A DNA stretch of 64,000 bases from Rhizobium sp. SL42 (GTDB lineage: Bacteria > Pseudomonadota > Alphaproteobacteria > Rhizobiales > Rhizobiaceae), in contig NZ_CP063397.1 of NCBI RefSeq assembly GCF_021729845.1, positions 1,750,001 to 1,814,000 on the forward strand, read 5' to 3'. Of this stretch, positions 9,382-18,683 are shown in pieces. The number at the start of each line of letters is the position of its first letter. The stretch's first letter is position 1. A program made the position numbers and the translations under genes. The notes below the pieces were generated by a model. It was given only the letters and a program-made list of their open reading frames with translations. It ran no database searches and was not told the DNA's origin.

Positions 9382-9753
9382 ATGCCGATGCTTTCCATCT
9401 GGTTTTTCCGGACCGCAATCCTGTTTCTGATCGCCGGGATCTGTCTCGGTCTCTATATGTCGATCACCCATCAATTCGAGGCGACGGGCGCACATGCGCA
9501 CATCAATCTGCTCGGATGGGTGACCATGGCGCTCTTCGGGATCTACTACGCGCTCAATCCCGTTCAGGCGGCAAGCCGCATCGCCCGCCTGCAGTATTTC
9601 ATCTACACGCTCGGCATTCTGGTCATGGCGCCGTCGCTGTTTCTGATGTTGAGCGGAAATCCGGCCATGGAGCCGCTGGTGGCGATTTCGTCACTGGTCA
9701 CTTTCGCCGGTGTGCTGCTCTTCGCCTTCATCCTGTTTACCCGCAAAGCCTGA
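9382..9753 (+). CDS. Small four-helix membrane protein, heme-copper oxidase subunit I-like
   Basis: A 123-residue integral membrane protein with four hydrophobic segments. Helix two begins after AHAHINLLGWVTMALFG; histidines in such a motif recall the heme-binding helices of cytochrome oxidase subunit I and NnrS-like proteins, and short proteins of this type are known in rhizobia. Whether it binds heme is unknown. The ribosome-binding site lies inside a perfect hairpin, so translation may be controlled. It lies downstream of cysA but probably has its own promoter. Confidence 0.75.
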   Translation: MPMLSIWFFRTAILFLIAGICLGLYMSITHQFEATGAHAHINLLGWVTMALFGIYYALNPVQAASRIARLQYFIYTLGILVMAPSLFLMLSGNPAMEPLVAISSLVTFAGVLLFAFILFTRKA

Positions 9754-9784
9754 CCCTCGGACAGGTTTGGGCCACGTAGAAAAT

Positions 9785-9814
9785 CGGCTGGCGCCTTTGC
9801 TCAGGCGCCGGCCG
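9785..9814 (-). terminator. Terminator of the TRAP transporter operon
   Basis: A 12-bp stem (9785-9796 with 9803-9814, one G-T pair) around a 6-nt loop. On the minus strand it is followed by ATTTTC. It lies directly after the dctM stop codon, between convergent genes. Confidence 0.7.
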
Positions 9815-9822
9815 AACTATGT

Positions 9823-11133
9823 TCAGACCAGGAAGATCGAGATGATCGGAAACGCCGTCAGCAGGATGATGCGCAGCAGGTCGGCGGTGACGAAGGGTAC
9901 GATGCCCTTGTAAGTCTCGCGCATCGGTACATCTCTCGACATTGCCGATATGATGAACAGGTTGAGCCCGACGGGCGGCGTGATCATGCCGATCTCCGCC
10001 ACCATCAGCACCAGGATGCCGAACCAGATGGCGAAATGCTCCGGGCTGAGGCCGAAGTCCATTGCCGTGACGATCGGGAAGAAGATCGGGATGGTCAGGA
10101 TGATCATCGAAAGCGAATCCATGATGCAGCCGAACACCACGTAGAGGGCGAGAATGATGATCAGCACGGTCATTGGCGCATAGCCCTGTGCCGTCACCCA
10201 TTCCGCGCCGAGCTGCGGCAGGCGCGAGAAGGCGAGGAAGGAGTTGAACACCGAGGCGCCGAGGACGATGAAGAAGATCATGCCGGTCGAGACGGCGGTT
10301 TCCTTGAAGCACTCGAACAAGGCCTCCTTTTTCAGCCCGCCCGCCTGCCAGGCAACGAGGCCGGCGCCGGTCGCCCCGATCGCCGCGGCCTGCGTCGGCG
10401 TGAACCAGCCGAGATAGATCCCGCCGACGACGAGGAAGAAGATCGCAACGACCGGCCAGACCGCAATCAGCGCCGGCACGCGTTCCGCCCAGGGAATACG
10501 TTTCGCCTGGCCGGCGCTTTCCGGCTTCAGTCGTACATAGATGGCGATCACCACCAGATAGGAGATCGCCGCAATCAGGCCCGGCACGAAGGCGGCAAGG
10601 AAAAGCTTGGCGATGTTCTGCTCGGCAAGGATCGCATAGATGACCAGCACCACCGAAGGCGGGATCAGGATGCCGAGCGTGCCGCCGGCAGCCAGCGTCG
10701 CCGTTGCCAGTCCGCCAGCATAGCCGTTGCGCTTGAGCTCGGGCAGGGCGACCTGCGCCATGGTGGCAGCCGTTGCCAGCGAAGAGCCGCAGATCGAGCC
10801 GAATCCGGCGCAGGCGCCGACGGCAGCCATGGCGACACCGCCCTTGCGATGGCCGAGAAAGGCCGCTGCCGCATTGAAGAGCGCCTGGCTCATGCCGCCG
10901 CGCGCCGCAAACTGTCCCATCAGCAGGAAGAGCGGAATGATCGACAGCGAATAGTTCGCGTTGGTCGACCATGGCAGCGCCTTCAGCTGCGACAGGATCG
11001 GCGTCCACTTGCCGAGCACCAGATAGGTGCCGATCACGCCGGTTCCGAGCATGGCAGCGGCAATCGGGACGCGCAGGAAAATCAGAAGAATGAGGACGGG
11101 AAAGGACCAGAGCCCGATTTCAACACTGCTCAT
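9823..11133 (-). CDS. dctM: TRAP transporter large permease (DctM)
   Basis: Large membrane subunit of a tripartite ATP-independent periplasmic transporter, using the ion gradient to import an organic acid. The 436-residue protein is hydrophobic throughout, with about 12 segments. Family motifs include PLFLLMGQFAARGG, AGFGSICGSSLATAATM, ILIPPSVVLVIYAILAEQ, FTPTQAAAIGA and MITPPVGLNLFII. The ATG at 11133 overlaps the stop of dctQ (ATGA), which implies translational coupling. A longer upstream frame is only an overlap with dctQ. Confidence 0.94.
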   Translation of the reverse strand: MSSVEIGLWSFPVLILLIFLRVPIAAAMLGTGVIGTYLVLGKWTPILSQLKALPWSTNANYSLSIIPLFLLMGQFAARGGMSQALFNAAAAFLGHRKGGVAMAAVGACAGFGSICGSSLATAATMAQVALPELKRNGYAGGLATATLAAGGTLGILIPPSVVLVIYAILAEQNIAKLFLAAFVPGLIAAISYLVVIAIYVRLKPESAGQAKRIPWAERVPALIAVWPVVAIFFLVVGGIYLGWFTPTQAAAIGATGAGLVAWQAGGLKKEALFECFKETAVSTGMIFFIVLGASVFNSFLAFSRLPQLGAEWVTAQGYAPMTVLIIILALYVVFGCIMDSLSMIILTIPIFFPIVTAMDFGLSPEHFAIWFGILVLMVAEIGMITPPVGLNLFIISAMSRDVPMRETYKGIVPFVTADLLRIILLTAFPIISIFLV

Positions 11134-11672
11134 CAATGGGCTCCAAGCGATGCGACGATGGTCCGGCCGCTCTTGATCTCGCGGATATCGGACAGGATGA
11201 TGAAGAGGCAGATGATCAGGTTGGCGATCATCAGGACAAGCGCAATGGCAAAGCCCCACCAGACGGGCAGCAGCAGCAGCGCCGTCGTTTCGCCGTTCTC
11301 GAACTTGTCGAATGTTCCGATCGCGTGACGCCAGGTCAACAGGCCGATCAGGGCTGCGATGATAATGTCGCCGATCAGCTGGGTCCAGTTCATCGCCTTC
11401 GAGCCGAAGGCGGAAATCAGGATATCGACGCCGACATGGCCGCGCTTCAGCTGGCAGAACGGCAGGAAGGCAAAGACGGCGAGGCCGCAAAGCGCCTCGA
11501 CCAGTTCGATCTCGCCCGGCAGCGGCTTGAACAGCAGGCCGCCGAAGATCGAAAGTCCGGTGAGAATGCAGGCTGCGACGAGGCAGAAGCCGCCGAAGGC
11601 AACCAGGACGCTGGCAAGCCGCTCGCAGGCATGTTTCAGGCGTTCAAAGCTGGTTTGGGAGAAGGTGGCCAT
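11133..11672 (-). CDS. dctQ: TRAP transporter small permease (DctQ)
   Basis: Small membrane subunit of the TRAP transporter, 179 residues with four hydrophobic helices. The region FCQLKRGHVGVDILI matches the conserved DctQ loop. It lies between dctP and dctM and overlaps dctM by 3 bp. The substrate is not predictable from this subunit. Confidence 0.9.
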   Translation of the reverse strand: MATFSQTSFERLKHACERLASVLVAFGGFCLVAACILTGLSIFGGLLFKPLPGEIELVEALCGLAVFAFLPFCQLKRGHVGVDILISAFGSKAMNWTQLIGDIIIAALIGLLTWRHAIGTFDKFENGETTALLLLPVWWGFAIALVLMIANLIICLFIILSDIREIKSGRTIVASLGAH

Positions 11673-11699
11673 CAGGCATCCTCGACTTAATGTGAAAAT

Positions 11700-11723
11700 C
11701 CGGGCGCCGCAGGCGGCGCCCGG
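11700..11723 (-). terminator. Intercistronic hairpin dctP-dctQ
   Basis: CCGGGCGCC (11700-11708) and GGCGCCCGG (11715-11723) form a perfect 9-bp stem with a 6-nt loop. Placed after the binding-protein gene, it probably lets dctP mRNA outnumber that of the permeases. Confidence 0.6.
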
Positions 11724-11739
11724 AGACAGGGTTGTGGGA

Positions 11740-12774
11740 TTATTTGCTGTATTGCTCGATCAGCGCAACGGCATCCGTGTGCAGCGTCGTTCCGTCGAGA
11801 CCTTTGCCGTCCATGTCGGCGATCCAGGCCTTGGTCACGGCTTCTCCGGCGGCTTTCCAGCGGGCGGTTTCCGTCTCGTCGAGCGTGATCGTCGTATTGC
11901 CGGCCTTGTCGGCAATGTCCTTGCCGCGCACGTCGCCTTCGTCCATCGCCACGCCGAACTGCTGTGCCAGCGCCTTGCCGGAATTGGCGTCGATGACCTT
12001 CTTCAGGTCGTCGGGCAGGGCGTCATAGCTGTCCTTGTTCATCGCAAACAGGAAGGTGCCGGTGTAAAGGCCGTTCTTGCCGGAAAATGCGGTGTGGTTC
12101 GGCGCAAGCTCGGCGATCTTGATCGCCGGCGTCACTTCCCAGGGAACCACGGTTCCGTCGATGACGCTCTTCGACAGGCTTTCCGGCACTGCCGTCACCG
12201 GCATGCCGACCGGGGCAGCGCCCATGGCTTCCAGCATCTGGTTGACCACTTTCGACGTGCCGCGCAGTTTCAGCCCGTTCATGTCTTCCAGCGATTTCAC
12301 CGGCTTGGCCGCGATCGTGTGGATCAGCCCCGGACCATGGGTATGCACCGCCAGAACGTGGAAGTCCTTCAGCTCATCGGTCAGGTGCTTTTCATAATAG
12401 TCGTAGAATGCCTGCGACGTCGCTGCGCCGGTGGTCATCACGAAGGGCAGTTCGAAGGCTTCCGACTTCGGGAAGCGCCCCGGCGTATAACCGAAAAGCG
12501 TCCAGGTGATATCGACGACGCCGTCCTTGACCTGGTCGACCAGATCGGCCGGCTTTCCGCCGAGCTGCATGGCCGGATAAAGCTCGACCTCGATGCGTCC
12601 GCCGGAATCGGCCTTGATCTTCTCGGCCCACGGCGCGAGCACCTTGGCGGGGATCGTCGCTTGCGGCGGCAGGAACTGGTGCAGCTTCAGCGTCACCTCG
12701 GCCGCGAAGGCCGACGTGGATATTGCCGCCAATGCGGCTCCGGACAATCCGGCAAAAAGGAATTTACGCAACAT
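11740..12774 (-). CDS. dctP: TRAP transporter periplasmic substrate-binding protein (DctP)
   Basis: Extracytoplasmic receptor of the TRAP system. The 344-residue protein has a signal peptide (MLRKFLFAGLSGAALAA, AFAAE cleavage region). Family motifs include TLKLHQFLPPQAT, VDITWTLFGYTPGRFPKSEAFELPF, LKLRGTSKVVNQMLEAMGAAPVGMP and the conserved arginine in that segment that binds carboxylates. The ATG at 12774 has GGAGGAGATC upstream. The ligand is probably an organic acid; the exact one is unknown. It is first in dctPQM. Confidence 0.93.
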   Translation of the reverse strand: MLRKFLFAGLSGAALAAISTSAFAAEVTLKLHQFLPPQATIPAKVLAPWAEKIKADSGGRIEVELYPAMQLGGKPADLVDQVKDGVVDITWTLFGYTPGRFPKSEAFELPFVMTTGAATSQAFYDYYEKHLTDELKDFHVLAVHTHGPGLIHTIAAKPVKSLEDMNGLKLRGTSKVVNQMLEAMGAAPVGMPVTAVPESLSKSVIDGTVVPWEVTPAIKIAELAPNHTAFSGKNGLYTGTFLFAMNKDSYDALPDDLKKVIDANSGKALAQQFGVAMDEGDVRGKDIADKAGNTTITLDETETARWKAAGEAVTKAWIADMDGKGLDGTTLHTDAVALIEQYSK

Positions 12775-13151
12775 GATCTCCTCCAGACGTGCGCGTGACG
12801 TATATCGGGGAGGTCTGTTGCTCAGCCATGCCGCAACGCCGGATGAAAGGACAGGTGCAATCCCGGCCATTTCGCCTCCGGAGTGACGATCCTCCGTGAT
12901 CGCAGCTCCTCCCCCAATATGGTTATGTTTGCAGAAGTGCCGGACGCCCGCAAATAATAATCTCGGCATAATCCATAACGATACGGATATGTGTGAGGCA
13001 AATGATACGAAGATGACAGGCACCTGCATTGCATTCTTTCGGCCGTGTGGCCTGTGTGCGACTTGGCGAATGACAAGCCGCACAGTATAGGTTCCGCCGG
13101 CCCGACCATGATGGTTCGAACAGGGCGGCGAAGGTCAAGGACAGGTCTGGC
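12775..13151. other. Divergent intergenic region without a gene
   Basis: This 377-bp stretch lies between divergent dctP and the lipoprotein hydrolase. It should hold both promoters. I see no coding region, clear operator or RNA in it; open frames here are extensions or shadows of neighbours. Confidence 0.5.
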
Positions 13152-14294
13152 ATGAGTGTTTCCCGCGTGACGAGCCGCAATCTGCGGCCAGGCATGGTTC
13201 TTGCCGTCTGTATGGCCATCGGATTGTCGGCCTGCGCCGGTCGACCCGGACCGGAAACACTGGCTCCGATCAGCGATGCGAAGTTCAAGCCGGTCAAGGT
13301 CGAAACGCTCTATGCCGTCACCACGCGAGACCGGGCCGAGCCGGGCAAGAATGTCTTCACGGCCGGAAAGGCGCGCACTGTCAATTACGCCAGCTTCGAC
13401 GTGTCGATCCCGGCCAGTCACAAGCCGTCCAATATCGAATGGCCAAAGGGCTCCAAGGTCGATCCGTCCACGGATTTTGCCGTAATCGATCAGTCCGTCA
13501 TGCAGCGCGAGCAATTGCTCGATGCGGTGGCGCGGCGAACCGGCAAGAGTTCCATTCCGACCGTCTTCGTGCATGGCTACAACTACAATTTCCAGGAAGC
13601 GCTATACCGCCTGGCGCAGTTGAAGACCGACAGCGACATCGACGGTTCGCCGATCGTGTTCTCGTGGCCCTCGCATGCCGCCATCCCCGCCTATGTGGCC
13701 GACAAGGAATCGGCCACCTATTCCCGTGATGCGCTGGCCCAGTTGCTTGTCGATCTGACCGCCCGGACCAAGGGAACGGATGTCGAGGTCTTTGCCCATT
13801 CCATGGGCGGCTGGCTGACCGTCGAGGCTCTGCGCCAGTTGAAGCTGCAGGGCCGTAGTGACGTCTTGAACCGCCTGCGGGTCATTCTGGCCGCCCCCGA
13901 TATCGATGCGGATGTGTTTGTCTCCCAGCTGGATGTCATTGGCCCGATGCGCCGTCCGATCACCATTCTCGTCTCGCCGGACGATCGCGCACTCAAGGTG
14001 TCGAGCATTCTCGGCGCTGGCTCGCAGCGTGTCGGCGCGGTCGATGTCAACGATCCCAAGGTCGCCGATGCGGCAAAGACGGCCGGCGTCAACGTCATCG
14101 ATATCTCCTCGCTGGAATCGCTCGATGCCACCAATCACAATCGTTATGTCGAGGCGGTGGCCCTGGCAAAGACATTGGGCAAACCGACGGCCAATGCCGG
14201 CCTCGGGGATGCCGGCGCGTTCATCTTCGATGCCGCGGCACAAACCATTTCCAGCCCCTTCTCGCTGGCGGCCACCGTGCTGCGCGGCAACTGA
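13152..14294 (+). CDS. Lipoprotein alpha/beta hydrolase (DUF900 family)
   Basis: A 380-residue protein with a lipoprotein signal (hydrophobic MVLAVCMAIGLSAC, lipobox LSAC with C28). The rest is a DUF900-type alpha/beta hydrolase: oxyanion region TVFVHGYNYNF (near 137-147), VFSWPSHAA, and nucleophile elbow AHSMGG with Ser217. A histidine near the end (ATNHNRYV) could complete the triad. It is probably anchored in the envelope and acts as an esterase; the substrate is unknown. It stands alone, with about 300 bp before the next gene. Confidence 0.85.
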   Translation: MSVSRVTSRNLRPGMVLAVCMAIGLSACAGRPGPETLAPISDAKFKPVKVETLYAVTTRDRAEPGKNVFTAGKARTVNYASFDVSIPASHKPSNIEWPKGSKVDPSTDFAVIDQSVMQREQLLDAVARRTGKSSIPTVFVHGYNYNFQEALYRLAQLKTDSDIDGSPIVFSWPSHAAIPAYVADKESATYSRDALAQLLVDLTARTKGTDVEVFAHSMGGWLTVEALRQLKLQGRSDVLNRLRVILAAPDIDADVFVSQLDVIGPMRRPITILVSPDDRALKVSSILGAGSQRVGAVDVNDPKVADAAKTAGVNVIDISSLESLDATNHNRYVEAVALAKTLGKPTANAGLGDAGAFIFDAAAQTISSPFSLAATVLRGN

Positions 14295-14593
14295 TTGCCG
14301 GGCCTCGCCAACCGCAAGACAAGCCGATCGGATGATGAGCCGGCCGAAAGCTTGACCGATCTACAGCAAGCTTGGCAAGGCGTCCGGCGGAGCCATCGGG
14401 CGATCAGCGCAGCCTGGGGATAGTCAGTTGCACAGCGTTCTCCACGGTCGTTTGCGGTTGACCGGTCGCAGGATCCGGTGTCTTGGCGAGGGATGCTGGG
14501 GAGCGTCGACTCGCGATCGCTTCGCGACGCAAGCTCCACTCCATGCATGGGCGCTAATGGGCGTTCTATCTCAATGAATTAGTGGTTACCTGC
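14295..14593 (+). promoter_or_regulatory. Upstream region of the lysyl-PG synthase gene
   Basis: About 300 bp with no coding signal. In relatives, lpiA-atvA/acvB transcription is acid-inducible, so this should contain the operon promoter, but I cannot place it. No remnant of a missing N-terminal flippase domain is visible here. Confidence 0.35.
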
Positions 14594-15910
14594 ATGGCGC
14601 AATTCGCCGTTGAAACCGAGATATCAGCGCCCGCCGTCCCGGTCGCTCGCGCAACCTCTGTCTTTGTCTCCCTATTGGGCGCATCTCTGCGCGGATTGGC
14701 ACGTTCCGGCCGCGTCGGCGCAATGCTTGTGGCGCTCATCTCGCTTGCCATGGCCGTGCCGCTCTTCTTCGAGGAAAGCCTGTTGCAGGTTGCCTGGCGC
14801 TTCTGGTTGTCGCGCCACATCGCCGATCCGGCGGAGAGCACCCTTGGCGTCACCATGATGATCGGCGCCATCGCCTCGCGCGGGCTGGTCCGCCTGCCGC
14901 GTCGCCGAATAGAGCCGCCGTCCGATGACGATGTCGCCCGCGCCGTGGAGATCCTGTCCAGCCAACCCAATGCCAGCGCCGGTCTCGTCCGTCTCGGCGA
15001 CAAGAAGCTGCTGTTTTCCGAATGCGGCAAGGCTTTCATCATGTATGCCCGCCGCGGCCGCTCGATGGTGGCGCTGTTCGATCCGGTCGGGCCGAAGGCG
15101 CTCTGGGCGCCGCTGGCGTTGAAATTCATCACCGAGGCGAAAAGCCGCCGTTGCCGTCCGGTCTTCTACCAGGTCTCCGCCGACTTTCTCCCGGTCACAG
15201 TGGAAGCGCGGCTGAATGCGCTGAAACTCGGCGAGCAGGCGGTGGTCGATCTGTCGAGCTTCAGCCTGGCCGGTGGCGATTGGCTGAAGCTGCGTCGTTC
15301 GATCAATCGTGCCGAACGCGACGGCCTTCAGTTCCAGTTGCTCGCGCCGGCCGACGTGCCGTCGGTGTTCGACGAACTGTCCGCCGTCTCCGATGCCTGG
15401 CTGGCCGCCCACAAGGCCGGCGAAAAGGGCTTTTCGCTCGGTACGTTCAAGCCGCATTATGTGATGTCCGAACCCGTCGCAGTGATACGCCTCGAAGGCC
15501 GCATCGTCGCCTTCGCCAACATCCTGACCACGGCTTCGGGCGGCGACGCCTTCATCGACCTGATGCGCCATCTGCCGGGCGTGCATCGCGGCATGATGGA
15601 TCTGCTGTTTGTCCGGATCATGGAGCATCTCAAGGCGGAGGGCTTTCGCAGCCTCAATCTCGGCATGGCGCCGCTTGCCGGTCTCTCGACCCATAAACGC
15701 GCGCCGATCTGGAACCATGTCGGCCGCCAGCTGTATGAAAATGGCGAACGCTTCTACAATTTCCGCGGCGTGCATGCTTTCAAGTCTAAGTTCGACCCCG
15801 ACTGGCAGCCGCGTTACCTGGCCGTTGCCGGCGCCGGCTTCCCGATCGCCTCGCTGCTGGATGTCACCATGTTGATCGGCGGCGGCCTGAAGGGCGTGCT
15901 GCGCCGATGA
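14594..15910 (+). CDS. Phosphatidylglycerol lysyltransferase domain protein, short LpiA/MprF form
   Basis: A 438-residue protein matching the C-terminal catalytic half of LpiA/MprF (DUF2156, GNAT-like), which moves lysine from Lys-tRNA onto phosphatidylglycerol. Matching motifs are VALFDPVGPK, YQVSADFLPV, GDWLKLRRSINRAERDGL, EKGFSLGTF, RIVAFANILT, HLPGVHRGMMDLLF and LNLGMAPLAGL. Only one strong membrane helix is seen near the N-terminus (residues about 40-65), so the large flippase domain of full-length LpiA (about 850 residues) is absent. GTG at 14582 is an alternative start. It overlaps acvB by 4 bp. The partner supports lysyl-PG metabolism as its role. Confidence 0.85.
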   Translation: MAQFAVETEISAPAVPVARATSVFVSLLGASLRGLARSGRVGAMLVALISLAMAVPLFFEESLLQVAWRFWLSRHIADPAESTLGVTMMIGAIASRGLVRLPRRRIEPPSDDDVARAVEILSSQPNASAGLVRLGDKKLLFSECGKAFIMYARRGRSMVALFDPVGPKALWAPLALKFITEAKSRRCRPVFYQVSADFLPVTVEARLNALKLGEQAVVDLSSFSLAGGDWLKLRRSINRAERDGLQFQLLAPADVPSVFDELSAVSDAWLAAHKAGEKGFSLGTFKPHYVMSEPVAVIRLEGRIVAFANILTTASGGDAFIDLMRHLPGVHRGMMDLLFVRIMEHLKAEGFRSLNLGMAPLAGLSTHKRAPIWNHVGRQLYENGERFYNFRGVHAFKSKFDPDWQPRYLAVAGAGFPIASLLDVTMLIGGGLKGVLRR

Positions 15911-17298
15911 ACGGCCGGATTGCTTTGTTATGCATCGGGCTCGCAGTTTCGGGCGTGACACTGCCGGGGCCGACAAGCGCCGAGATGGCGCCGGCCGAGC
16001 AATTCACCACGGTGAGCCTGCCGACCGACCGTATCCTGATCCCGAAGAGCGAAGCTTCGGGTCTCGTTATCCTGCTGTCTGATGCCGATGGCTGGACTGG
16101 GGAGGAGCAACACATCCAGCAAAGCCTGGCCGACAATGGCGCGATCGTCGTCGGCGTCGACCTGCCGACCTATCTTGCGGCGCTCAGCCGGGAGACGCGC
16201 GATTGCCTCTACCTCGTCTCCGACATCGAAAAGCTCGGACGCCAGATCCACCGCGCCCAGGAGATCGAGACATTCCATCCGCCGATCGTCGCCGGCTGGG
16301 GCGAAGGTGCAACGCTGGCACTGGCGATCCTCGCCCAGACGCCCAATTCGACCGTGGCTGAGACGGTCGCAGTCGACCCGGAAGCCGTGCTGCCGCTTGC
16401 AAAGCCGCTGTGCACGCCAGCCGAGAAGACGCAAGAGGGCGCCGGCATCGTCTATGGCCTGAAACCGGCACCGCTACCGGATCCGCTCAGCCTCATTCTG
16501 TCACCAGCGACAAGCGAGCGCGGCCGCAGCCATGCGCTGGCGCTAAAAGCCGCAAAACCGGAGATCCGGCTGGTCGAAAGTCCGGAAACCGAAGAGGCCG
16601 AAGGTGCGGCCTCCCTTCTGTTCGAACGCGAAACCCTGGCGGCGGTCGATCGAATGAGAGCAAGCCGCGCACCGCTCGATCTGCCGATCGTTGAACTGCC
16701 GGTCGAGCCGCGTTTCGATACGCTTGCCATCATCTATTCCGGCGACGGCGGATGGCGCGACATCGATCAGAAGCTCGGCGGCTTCCTCCAGGCCGACGGC
16801 GTACCGGTCATCGGCGTCGACGCGCTACGCTATTTCTGGCAGGAGCGCAGTCCGCAGCAAACGGCCGATGATCTGTCGCGCATTATCTCGACCTATCGCA
16901 CTCGCTTCGCCGTCACCAAGGTCGTGCTGGTCGGCTATTCCTTTGGCGCCGATATCCTGCCCGCCACCTACAACCGCCTGCCGCCGGCCGACAAGGCCGT
17001 GGTCAGCCAACTCTCCCTGCTGGCGCTGTCGCACAAAGCCGATTTCGAGATCGCCGTTACCGGCTGGCTCGGCATGGCAGGCAACGGTAAGCACGGCGAT
17101 CCGGTCGAGCACCTGAAAATGGTTGATGCGGCCAAGATCCAATGCATCTACGGCGTTGCCGAAACGGCGAGCGCCTGTCCTGCCCTTGTTGCTGTCAGCG
17201 GCGCCGAGGTCATCGCCCGCCCAGGCGGCCATCATTTCGACGGCAATTACAAGCTGCTCAGCGATCTGGTCCTTGCCCGTCTCCGGGCAGGTCTCTAG
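15907..17298 (+). CDS. acvB: AcvB/VirJ-family lysyl-phosphatidylglycerol hydrolase
   Basis: A 463-residue exported protein with an N-terminal signal peptide. The C-terminal half is the VirJ-type alpha/beta hydrolase: IIYSGDGGWRD (near 275), nucleophile elbow GYSFGAD with Ser345, and a GGHHFDGNY motif carrying the likely catalytic histidine. The N-terminal half repeats the fold, but its elbow reads GWGEG, so the serine is missing and it is probably non-catalytic. In Agrobacterium tumefaciens AcvB hydrolyses lysyl-PG, and the R. tropici orthologue AtvA is needed for acid tolerance. It overlaps the synthase gene by 4 bp (ATGA). Confidence 0.9.
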   Translation: MNGRIALLCIGLAVSGVTLPGPTSAEMAPAEQFTTVSLPTDRILIPKSEASGLVILLSDADGWTGEEQHIQQSLADNGAIVVGVDLPTYLAALSRETRDCLYLVSDIEKLGRQIHRAQEIETFHPPIVAGWGEGATLALAILAQTPNSTVAETVAVDPEAVLPLAKPLCTPAEKTQEGAGIVYGLKPAPLPDPLSLILSPATSERGRSHALALKAAKPEIRLVESPETEEAEGAASLLFERETLAAVDRMRASRAPLDLPIVELPVEPRFDTLAIIYSGDGGWRDIDQKLGGFLQADGVPVIGVDALRYFWQERSPQQTADDLSRIISTYRTRFAVTKVVLVGYSFGADILPATYNRLPPADKAVVSQLSLLALSHKADFEIAVTGWLGMAGNGKHGDPVEHLKMVDAAKIQCIYGVAETASACPALVAVSGAEVIARPGGHHFDGNYKLLSDLVLARLRAGL

Positions 17299-17302
17299 CC
17301 CC

Positions 17303-18673
17303 TTAGCCGTGCTGTCTCGGCGTGGGCAGATGTTCGTCGGCCCGCACCACATTGCGCCGCTGGCGGATGGCCTGGGCGATGAAGGCGCGCGACAGCCCGT
17401 GATAGAGCGGTTCCGGCGAAACGAGACGCGAGGTGATATAGCCGATCATCGATGCCGCCATGATCGGCAAGACGGCTTCGTGATTGCCGGTCATCTCGAT
17501 GATGATGACGAAGGCGGTCATCGGCGCCTGCACCACGCCGGCAAAATAGCCTGCCATGCCGAGGATCGCAGACAGGGCAATGCTTGCGCCGAGCATCGAG
17601 CCGATGGTGCCGCCGAGGCCGACGCCGACAGAAAGCGAGGGGGCAAAGATGCCGCCTGGAATGCCGGACGCCATCGACAGGAAAGTCGAGGCGAGCTTGG
17701 CGATGAAGAACATCGGAGACAGTGGCTCGCCGGCCAGAACCCGTTGCGATTCCTCGTAGCCGGTGCCGAAGGTCTGGCCGCCCGCCGCAATGCCGATGAC
17801 TGCGACGGCAAGGCCGCAGACAGCAGCCAGTGCCAGCATACGCCGGAACGGATCGGGATGTGCCCAGAGCCGGATCCGCCGCGAGGCCGCAAGCGCTGAG
17901 CGGCTGAACGCAGCACCGAGCGCGCCGCCGATGACGCCACACAGCACCACGGCCACCCAGTCACGCGGTGTCGTCGCCGAAACGATGCTTTCGCCGAAAT
18001 AGGTATAGGAGCCGACCAGACCCATGGCGGCAAGACCCGACAGGATGACGGCGGTCAGCACCAGCCCGTTGGCGCGCGACTGGAAGGTGCGGCTCATCTC
18101 CTCGATGGCAAAGACGATGCCGGCCAGCGGCGTGTTGAACGCGGCAGCAATGCCGGCGGCCGATCCGGCGAGGATCAGTCCGCGCGCCTGCGCCATGCCG
18201 CCAATACGACCGCTGGCCAGCATGATCGACGCCCCGACCTGCACCGTCGGCCCCTCGCGGCCGATCGATGCGCCGCAAAACAGGCCGATCACTGTCAGCA
18301 GGATCTTGCCGGCCGCAAGCTTCAGCGACAGCAGTCCGTTGCGCGAATCCGCATCCTCAAGGTGACGGGCGGCAATCGCCTGCGGAATGCCCGAGCCTTG
18401 CGCATTGGGAAAAAGTTTCATGCTCAGCAGGGCGCAGAGCAGGAAGCCTGCCGGCGTCAGCGCCAAAGGAATGAGATAGCCGAAACGGCTGCTTGCATGT
18501 AATGCCCGAAACAGCGTCTAGGCCTCGTCGGCAGCGGCAGCAAAACCGACGCTGACGACGCCGATGGCGATTGCACCCAGCCAGAAGACAATCCGCGGCT
18601 TCCACAATCGCCACGACCATCCGATGACGCGGGAGCGGCGGCGGAGTTTCGATTTGTGATAGGACAGAGGCAT
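17303..18673 (-). pseudogene. ClC-family chloride channel gene with in-frame amber codon
   Basis: From ATG 18673 the frame encodes a typical ClC N-terminus (RVIGWSWRLWKPRIVFWLGAI segment), then meets TAG at 18520-18518 as codon 52. In the same frame the protein resumes and reads to 17303. The rest is a complete ClC channel or antiporter: GSGIPQ, GREGPTVQ, GSAAGIAAAFNTPLAG and IPGGIFAPSL, with about ten membrane segments. The sense codon was probably CAG or GAG. A restart at TTG 18466 would give 387 residues lacking the first helix. It ends 4 bp from the convergent acvB. This is real decay, a sequencing error or amber read-through. Confidence 0.85.
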
Positions 18674-18683
18674 GACGAAGGTA

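Noticed and set aside
10036..11328. Long open frame of about 430 codons on the plus strand
   Set aside because: It lies opposite dctM and has Arg/His/Gln-rich composition typical of antisense frames in GC-rich genes; dctM has full family similarity.
12822..13574. Minus-strand frame upstream of dctP
   Set aside because: It overlaps the 5' half of the lipoprotein hydrolase gene and an intergenic region, and has no family features.
13152..14294. Toxin or virulence effector reading of the hydrolase
   Set aside because: The sequence only shows a DUF900-type lipoprotein hydrolase; nothing in the neighbours points to secretion or virulence.
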